A stretch of 6,559 nt of DNA from an uncultured Pseudomonadota bacterium (lineage in GTDB: Bacteria > Myxococcota_A > UBA796 > UBA9615), in contig CALCXL010000337.1 of NCBI GenBank assembly GCA_937907595.1, positions 1 through 6,559 on the forward strand, written 5' to 3'. This document shows, in pieces, positions 1 through 4,625 of the stretch (the stretch's first letter is position 1; each line of letters begins with the position of its first letter). Position numbers and translations under genes: made by a program. Under the pieces are notes generated by a model. That model worked only from the letters and a program-made list of their open reading frames with translations. It did not search any database and was not told the DNA's origin.

Positions 1-378
1 CAGCAGCGAGAGAAGCACCCGTCGCAGCCGGCCCCAGGCCAACGGCCCGGTCACCCGGTCCAGGCTGCCGAGCTCGCCCAGCTCCATCGCCAGCCAGGGG
101 CTCCCCGCGACCAGCTCGGCCTCCAGGTCCATGGCCGCCTCCGCCGGGATCTCGCCCAGGTCCAGCACCGGGACCACGCCCGGGTGGTCCAGGGCGGCCA
201 CGGCGCGCACCTCCTCGCGGAACTCCAGACGGCAGCGCTCCTCCCGCGCGCGCTGGGCCGTCAGCACCTTCACCGCCACGGCAGTGCCCGAGGCCTCATG
301 CCGCGCCCGCCACACGGCCCCCATGCCGCCCCGCCCCAGGGGCGACTCCAGGACGAAGGGCCCCACGCGGGGACTCAC
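1..378 (-). CDS. Ser/Thr protein kinase (Hanks type), N-terminal part only, runs off the left edge
   Basis: The 126 visible residues are the N-lobe of a eukaryotic-like Ser/Thr kinase, which transfers the ATP gamma-phosphate to protein Ser/Thr. The glycine-rich loop is GRGGMGAVW (residues 15-23), a form typical of bacterial PknB-like kinases. The ATP-anchoring Lys is K37 in VAVK, and the helix-C Glu is probably E56 in FREEV. The HPGVV segment (65-69) matches the usual HPNIV, and LAMELGELGSL (96-106) resembles the hinge. The catalytic HRD and DFG motifs would lie beyond the window, so activity cannot be judged. The start is GTG at 378-376, because the glycine loop follows at the usual short distance. 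That GTG overlaps the TGA of the preceding aminotransferase gene (GTGA), and no purine-rich ribosome site precedes it, so translational coupling is likely. No sensor domain is visible. Confidence 0.9.
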   Translation of the reverse strand, partial: MSPRVGPFVLESPLGRGGMGAVWRARHEASGTAVAVKVLTAQRAREERCRLEFREEVRAVAALDHPGVVPVLDLGEIPAEAAMDLEAELVAGSPWLAMELGELGSLDRVTGPLAWGRLRRVLLSLL

Positions 379-1550
379 GACGCGCTCGGGAAGGGGGAGC
401 GCAGGAGCACGTCGGCCAGCCGCTCGTACTGGTCGATGGAGTTGTAGACCTGGGCGGAGACGCGGATGTACATGCGGCCGTCGAAGGGCACGGGCATCGG
501 CTCCAGTTGGTGGGTCTCGCGCAGCCACCGCGCCAGCCGTTGCACGCCGGCGGCGTCGGGGGACACGTCGACGGGGCAGGGCACGCAGGCCATCGACCCC
601 CTCATCGCCGCCGGCACCGGCAGGTCCACCCCCCAGGCCCGTGCCAGCAGGTCCGCCGCGGCCGCCGCCAGCCCGTTGTTCCAGGCACGGACCCGCTCGT
701 CGCCCAGCCCCTCCCGGAAGGTCAGCGCCGCGTCGATGGCCAGCCAGGCCGAGGGATCGCGGGTGCCCGTCCAGTCGAACTCCTCGGCCAGCCCCTGCCG
801 GTAGGGGTGGGAGACGACGGTGGGCCGCAGCGCCGCGCGATCGGGGGCGTCCGGGCGGCACCACAGGAAGGCCGTGCCCTTCGCCGCGCACAGCCACTTG
901 TGGGCGTTGCCCGTGTACCAGTCGGCGCCCAGGGCGGGCAGGTCCAGGGGCAGCATGCCCAGCGCGTGCGCGCCGTCGATGAGCACCGGCACGCCGCGCT
1001 GGCGGCAGAGGGCGACGGCGGGGCCGATGGGCAGCAGCATCGCCGTGGCGGAGGTGACGTGGTCCAGCACGACGATCCGCGTGCGATCCGTCAGGGCCGA
1101 CGTCAACCCCGCCAGCAGGTCGTCGGGGCCGCGCACCGGGTAGGGCAGGGCGAAGCGGACCACTCGAGCCCCCGCGCGCTCAGCCACGTAGTCCAGCGTC
1201 AGGCCGACGGCGTTGTAGACGTGCTCCGTGGTGAGGAGCTCGTCGCCGGGGGCGAGGGCCAGCGAGCGCAGGACGGCGTTGACGCCCGTGGTGGCGTTGT
1301 CCACGAAGGCAAGGTCCTCAGGCTCGGCCCCCACGTAGGCGGCCAGGCGTGCCGCTGCGCCCCGGAGCGCGCCCCCGTACTCCTCCAGGAAGAAGCGCAT
1401 GGGTTGCCGCTCCATGGCCAGCCGCCACCGATCCTGGGCCGCCAGCACCACGCGCGGGGTGGCGCCGAAGGAGCCGTGGTTCAGGAAGTCGAGCCCCTCC
1501 TCGAGCAGCCACTCGTGGCGGATGGCGCGGCCGAAGGGGGGCGTGAGCAC
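375..1550 (-). CDS. Class V aminotransferase-fold PLP enzyme, isopenicillin-N-epimerase-like
   Basis: A 391-residue fold-type I PLP enzyme, full length for the family. The N-terminal FLNHGSFGATP (residues 22-32) is the substrate-side motif of isopenicillin N epimerase-like proteins. NATTGVNAV (85-93) fits the phosphate-binding turn. LIDGAHALG (190-198) carries the Asp (D192) that pairs with the PLP ring nitrogen. GNAHKWL (214-220) carries the Schiff-base Lys, K218. The C-terminal YIRVSAQVYNS (361-371) matches the small-domain Arg/Asn motif of the family. Members include epimerases, Cys desulfurases, C-S lyases and aminotransferases, so the reaction cannot be fixed; nothing else here suggests beta-lactam synthesis. 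The start is GTG, 9 nt after the kdsB stop, and is the first standard start codon after that stop; no clear Shine-Dalgarno is seen. It is the middle gene of the operon and overlaps the kinase start by 4 nt. Confidence 0.9.
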   Translation of the reverse strand: MLTPPFGRAIRHEWLLEEGLDFLNHGSFGATPRVVLAAQDRWRLAMERQPMRFFLEEYGGALRGAAARLAAYVGAEPEDLAFVDNATTGVNAVLRSLALAPGDELLTTEHVYNAVGLTLDYVAERAGARVVRFALPYPVRGPDDLLAGLTSALTDRTRIVVLDHVTSATAMLLPIGPAVALCRQRGVPVLIDGAHALGMLPLDLPALGADWYTGNAHKWLCAAKGTAFLWCRPDAPDRAALRPTVVSHPYRQGLAEEFDWTGTRDPSAWLAIDAALTFREGLGDERVRAWNNGLAAAAADLLARAWGVDLPVPAAMRGSMACVPCPVDVSPDAAGVQRLARWLRETHQLEPMPVPFDGRMYIRVSAQVYNSIDQYERLADVLLRSPFPSAS

Positions 1551-1559
1551 GTCCAGAGG

Positions 1560-2285
1560 CTACAAGGATTCGGGCGCCCGCGCCCCCGACGCATCACCGG
1601 TCGCCGGGCCAAAGTCCGCGTCGGTGTCCACGGCGTCTGCCAGCGTCGCGTCCCCCTCCACCACCGCCACCGCCACCGGCAGCCCCGCCTCCAACCAGCG
1701 AAGCTGCTCCAGGGACAGGCGGCGCTCCAGGGGCCCGGGCATCGCCGCCGCGCGCTCCAGCAGCCCGGCCACCCGGTAGGCGTAGACGCCGACGTGGCGG
1801 TGCACCCGCTCCCCCTGCCGAAGCTCGACGCGATCGAAGGCCAGCGCCCGCCCGCCCTCGACCCGCACCGTCGTCCGCCCCCCACCCTCGGTCGCCGCCA
1901 CCGCCACCGTGCCCAACGTGGCGTCGGGATCGCCGATCAGCGCCGTCAACGCGGCCCGCAGCATGGCGGGGCTGGCGCCGACCGCGTCGCCCTGCAAGTT
2001 CAGCGCAAACTCCGTGCGCGGCACCAGGCCCCGGGAGATCGCTGCAGCGATCCGCTCGCTCCCGTTGCGCACATCCTCGAAGACCGGCACCGCCTCCAAC
2101 CCCCACCCCCGGGCCGCCTCCAGGATGCGCTCGTCCGCGGCCAGCACGACCACCGGACCCAGCGCCGAGGCCCGCGCGATGCCCGCCACCCGCCGCAGAA
2201 CCGGCTCCCCCTGCCACGTTCGCAGCAGCTTGCCAGGGGCCCGGGACGCGGCCCAGCGTGCGGGGATGTAGATCGGCGTCGGCAT
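1560..2285 (-). CDS. kdsB: 3-deoxy-manno-octulosonate cytidylyltransferase (CMP-KDO synthetase) family, divergent
   Basis: A 241-residue cytoplasmic nucleotidyltransferase expected to join CTP and KDO into CMP-KDO, the activated sugar for the LPS inner core. Visible KdsB landmarks in order: IPARWAASRAPGKLL (residues 7-21; family IPARYASTRLPGKPL), LAADERI (48-54), NGSERIA (74-80; family SGTDRIAE), NLQGD (96-100, with a metal-binding Asp), HRHVGVYAYR (162-171), SLEQLRWLEAG (191-201) and AVDTDAD (218-224; family GVDTPED). Departures: QGD is followed by AVG instead of EP, the FSRAxIP motif is replaced by FDRVELR, the linker after it is short, and the C-terminus is an unrelated Ala/Gly tail. The sugar could therefore differ from KDO. 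The ATG at 2285 has AGGA 7 nt upstream and begins right at the first beta strand. It is the first gene of the minus-strand operon, and its TAG lies in the same frame as the next gene. Confidence 0.85.
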   Translation of the reverse strand: MPTPIYIPARWAASRAPGKLLRTWQGEPVLRRVAGIARASALGPVVVLAADERILEAARGWGLEAVPVFEDVRNGSERIAAAISRGLVPRTEFALNLQGDAVGASPAMLRAALTALIGDPDATLGTVAVAATEGGGRTTVRVEGGRALAFDRVELRQGERVHRHVGVYAYRVAGLLERAAAMPGPLERRLSLEQLRWLEAGLPVAVAVVEGDATLADAVDTDADFGPATGDASGARAPESL

Positions 2286-2292
2286 GCGCGCA

Positions 2293-2296
2293 TCCT
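2293..2296 (-). promoter_or_regulatory. Ribosome binding site of kdsB
   Basis: AGGA on the minus strand, 7 nt before the ATG at 2285. It supports that start and lies 4 nt downstream of a strong GC hairpin. Confidence 0.65.
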
Positions 2297-2300
2297 GCGT

Positions 2301-2318
2301 CGCCGGGCGATCCCGGCG
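2301..2318 (-). promoter_or_regulatory. Perfect inverted repeat (7-bp stem, 4-nt loop) in the kdsB leader
   Basis: CGCCGGG (2301-2307) and CCCGGCG (2312-2318) are exact reverse complements around a CGAT loop. In the kdsB transcript this is an all-GC hairpin ending 4 nt before the AGGA ribosome site, so it could modulate ribosome access. As DNA it could equally be a short operator. With GC this high a chance palindrome is possible. No U-run follows it, so it is not a terminator. Confidence 0.4.
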
Positions 2319-2359
2319 GGCTTTGGGGTGGCTGCGATCCAGGCCTCACCCCCTCCCCC

Positions 2360-2383
2360 AAAAACGGGGCGCCGTTTCGCCCC
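2360..2383 (-). terminator. Terminator-like hairpin plus T-run on the minus strand
   Basis: Read on the minus strand, GGGGCG (2383-2378), a 6-nt loop and CGCCCC (2371-2366) form a 6-bp stem. It is followed after one G by TTTTT (2364-2360). This is the shape of a weak intrinsic terminator. It lies 75 nt upstream of the kdsB start, so it could attenuate kdsB if its promoter lies further right, or block antisense transcription arriving from the right. The stem is short. Confidence 0.35.
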
Positions 2384-2394
2384 CCCGGACTGTC

Positions 2395-2422
2395 TTGCCT
2401 CCAAGGGCGGACGCACTAGAAT
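2395..2422 (+). promoter_or_regulatory. Sigma70-type promoter for the lipoprotein gene pair
   Basis: TTGCCT (2395-2400, 4 of 6 to the -35 consensus), a 16-nt spacer and TAGAAT (2417-2422, 5 of 6 to the -10 consensus) sit upstream of gene A. Transcription would start near 2429, giving a leader of about 50 nt. In DNA this GC-rich an AT-type -10 box in the intergenic region stands out. No convincing promoter was found for the opposite direction. Confidence 0.55.
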
Positions 2423-2478
2423 GCACCAACGCCGGTCGTCCGGTCGGCGCACTCGTGCATCTTACAGTTGGGTTCCCG

Positions 2479-4599
2479 ATGACGCGTCCTCCTCTTCTGC
2501 GGCTGCTGGCCCTGCTCCTGGTCCTGACGGGCTGCGATGTGCAGGCGCCCGCCGAGCAGCTGCTGATCACGCAGGTGTCCTTCTCCCAGTCGGTCGTCCT
2601 GCCCGGTGAGACGATCACCATCGCGGTCACCGTGGAAGGCGCCACCTCCCCCTCGTTCGAGTGGTCGGCGGACGCGGGCGAGCTCAGCGCCCCGACCGAG
2701 GGCACCACGGACTGGACCGCCCCCGGCACCGAGCAGCTGGTGGCCATCACCGTGGTCGTGACCGACGGCGATCGCAGCGCGCAGCACGAGGCCGACGTGG
2801 TGGTGGGCCCCGGCGCGGACCACGACGGCGACGGGTACAGCATCCGCCAGGGTGACTGCGACGACACCAACCCCGCCGTGCACCCCGGCGCCCCCGACGC
2901 CCAGGACGGCCTGGACAACGACTGCGACGGCGAGATCGACGAGGGCGCCCCCGACGCGGACGACGACGGCGACGGCTTCACCGACCTGGAGGGCGACTGC
3001 GACGACGACAACGACGCGGTGCACCCCGACGCGATCGAGGTGGAGAACGGCATCGACGACGACTGCGACAACCGCGTGGACGAGGGCACGCCGGCGGCGG
3101 ACGACGACGGCGACGGCTTCTGCGAGGCGGAGCTCAGCTGCGTCGGCGGCGCCAGCCCCGGCGACTGCAACGACAACAGCTCGGCGATCAACCCCAACGC
3201 CCCGGAGACGCTGGACAACATCGACAACGACTGCGACGGCCTGGTCGACGAGGGCACGGCGGCCTACGACGACGACGGCGACGGCTTCAACGAGCTCCAG
3301 GGCGACTGCAACGACGACCCCGTCGACGGCCCGGACATCTACCCCGGGCAGGCCGAGGCGGCCGACGGCGTGGACAACGACTGCGACGGGCTCATCGACG
3401 AGGACTTCCTGGCCGACGCCGACAACGACGGGTGGAGCGTGCTGGCCGGCGACTGCGACGACACCAACCTCTACACCTACCCCGGCGCCGCGGAGTTCGC
3501 CGACGGCCAGGACAACGACTGCAACGGCCTGATCGACGACGCAATGGACGGCACCGACGACGACGGCGACGGCCTCTCGGAGGCGGACGGCGACTGCGAC
3601 GACACCTCGGCCGCGATCAGCCCCAACGCGCCGGAGATCGAGGATCCGCTGTTTGAGGTCGACAACGACTGCGACGGCTTCTTCTTCGCCAACCCGCCCT
3701 TCGCCATCGCCGCCATCGGCTCCCTCTCCACCTGCCGCAACGGCCTGGACGACGACGGTGACGGCTGGACCGACAGCGCGGACCCGGACTGCGGCTCGGG
3801 CATGGACGAGGTCGGCACCTCCTTCCTCGGCTGCAACGACGGCATCGACAACGACAGCGACGGCGACATCGACGCCGCGGACGTCGACTGCGGAGTGGGC
3901 TTCCAGGCGGACGAGGCGGACGCCACCCCCGACGACTGCGCGGACGGCACCGACGACGACGGGGACGGCTGGATCGACGGCGAGGACCCGGACTGCACCG
4001 TGGCCCCCTTCAACGAGAACGGCAGCACCACGGCCGCCTGCAGCGACGGGGTGGACAACGACAGCGACGGCGACGTCGACGAGGCGGACGCCGAGTGCGA
4101 CAGCGGCTTCGACGGCTCCGAGTCCGATGCGGCCCCCGATGACTGCGCCGACGGCGTGGACGGCGACGGGGACGGCTGGATCGACGGCGCGGACCCCGAC
4201 TGCCTGGTCGCCCCCTACGACGAGGCCGGCCTGGGCACGGCGCTGTGCAGCGACGGCATCGACAACGACGGCGACGGCCTGGCGGACGGCCTGGACGCGG
4301 GCTGCTCCTCGGCCACGGACATGGACGAGACCGCGGACACCTGCTCGGTCATCGCCCTGGACGCCATCAACTCCTGGGACCCGGACGGCGACGCCCTGGA
4401 CTACTACTGGTACTTCGCCTTCCAGCCCATCGACAGCGAGCTGGCTTCGAGCGACATCAGTAACGGCAGCACCCCGGCGGCGTCTTTCACACCGGACCGC
4501 GCCGGCACCTGGACGCTGGGCCTGATCGTCTCCGACGGTCAGTTCAACAGCCTGCCCGACTTCATCACCATGCAGATCAGCCTGGGGGTCTGCCCATGA
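2479..4599 (+). CDS. Gene A: Asp/Cys-rich repeat lipoprotein with six MopE-type repeats and six Cys-bounded Asp repeats
   Basis: A 706-residue predicted secreted lipoprotein of unknown function. Residues 1-18 form a signal peptide with a Leu-rich core and an LTGC lipobox; C19 would be lipidated, with Asp at +2. Residues 28-110 look like an Ig-like beta domain (FEW, DWTAP, VTD). Residues 114-400 hold six MopE-type putative metal-binding repeats, each with an Asp-rich DxDxDG loop, a GDC motif and a closing NDC-type motif (DDC in repeat 2). Residues 411-419 are a linker, and 419-621 hold six Cys-to-Cys Asp repeats. Residues 622-705 form a PKD-like domain (DPDGD, FTPDRAGTW). Residues 111-400 are about 27% Asp by hand count. 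The DxDxDG loops suggest Ca2+ or other metal binding and the paired Cys suggest disulphides; both are inference. The open frame extends upstream to 2284, but only the ATG at 2479 gives a signal peptide; its ribosome site is weak. It probably shares a transcript with gene B. Confidence 0.85.
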   Translation: MTRPPLLRLLALLLVLTGCDVQAPAEQLLITQVSFSQSVVLPGETITIAVTVEGATSPSFEWSADAGELSAPTEGTTDWTAPGTEQLVAITVVVTDGDRSAQHEADVVVGPGADHDGDGYSIRQGDCDDTNPAVHPGAPDAQDGLDNDCDGEIDEGAPDADDDGDGFTDLEGDCDDDNDAVHPDAIEVENGIDDDCDNRVDEGTPAADDDGDGFCEAELSCVGGASPGDCNDNSSAINPNAPETLDNIDNDCDGLVDEGTAAYDDDGDGFNELQGDCNDDPVDGPDIYPGQAEAADGVDNDCDGLIDEDFLADADNDGWSVLAGDCDDTNLYTYPGAAEFADGQDNDCNGLIDDAMDGTDDDGDGLSEADGDCDDTSAAISPNAPEIEDPLFEVDNDCDGFFFANPPFAIAAIGSLSTCRNGLDDDGDGWTDSADPDCGSGMDEVGTSFLGCNDGIDNDSDGDIDAADVDCGVGFQADEADATPDDCADGTDDDGDGWIDGEDPDCTVAPFNENGSTTAACSDGVDNDSDGDVDEADAECDSGFDGSESDAAPDDCADGVDGDGDGWIDGADPDCLVAPYDEAGLGTALCSDGIDNDGDGLADGLDAGCSSATDMDETADTCSVIALDAINSWDPDGDALDYYWYFAFQPIDSELASSDISNGSTPAASFTPDRAGTWTLGLIVSDGQFNSLPDFITMQISLGVCP
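2818..3678 (+). repeat. Six MopE-type putative metal-binding repeats in gene A
   Basis: The units start near residues 114, 161, 208, 264, 313 and 360 of gene A. Repeats 1 to 3 keep a 47-residue (141-nt) period. Repeat 3 carries a 9-residue insert with an extra Cys pair (C215, C221), and repeats 4 and 6 carry 3-residue inserts. The two conserved Cys are 22 residues apart in repeats 1, 2, 3 and 5, and 25 apart in 4 and 6. The last unit lacks the closing acidic IDEG segment and runs into FFFANPPFAI. Confidence 0.85.
3733..4341 (+). repeat. Six Cys-bounded Asp repeats arranged as three 69-residue a+b super-repeats in gene A
   Basis: Each unit is 20 residues bounded by Cys at positions 1 and 20, with Gly at 4 and 11 and Asp at 6, 8, 10, 14 and 17. 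The units start at residues 419, 452, 487, 521, 556 and 590. They alternate: type a has DGW and usually DPDC, type b mostly has NDSDGD and a longer acidic tail. Matching b units are exactly 69 residues (207 nt) apart. At DNA level, 3957-3982 and 4164-4189 are a 26-nt exact match at the same 207-nt offset, consistent with duplication of the a+b pair. Confidence 0.85.
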
Positions 4600-4611
4600 C
4601 CTCCCTCCCCC

Positions 4612-4616
4612 GAGGA
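4612..4616 (+). promoter_or_regulatory. Ribosome binding site that decides the start of gene B
   Basis: GAGGA lies 9 nt before the ATG at 4626. This favours 4626 over the ATG at 4596, which overlaps the gene A stop as ATGA and would add ten residues before the signal peptide. Confidence 0.65.
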
Positions 4617-4625
4617 AACGCCGCC

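Noticed and set aside
375..2285. 8-amino-KDO pathway (aminotransferase plus KdsB)
   Set aside because: The known Kdo8N aminotransferase belongs to the DegT family, while this enzyme is class V isopenicillin-N-epimerase-like, and no partner dehydrogenase is seen.
2284..2478. Upstream extension of gene A to an ATG at 2284
   Set aside because: It would put 65 Arg/Pro-rich residues before a good lipoprotein signal peptide and would run through the divergent promoter region.
507..2609. 700-codon plus-strand frame across kdsB and the aminotransferase gene
   Set aside because: It is a stop-free shadow caused by high GC, rich in Arg/Gly/Pro/His, and opposite two clearly conserved enzymes.
2818..4341. 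RTX toxin or dockerin repeats
   Set aside because: The units lack the GGxGxD nonapeptide of RTX and the paired helices of dockerins. The Cys pairs and GDC/DNDC motifs fit MopE-type repeats better.
4596..4625. ATG at 4596 (ATGA overlap) as start of gene B
   Set aside because: Possible, but the ATG at 4626 has a good GAGGA site and gives a normal-length signal peptide with KK near the start.
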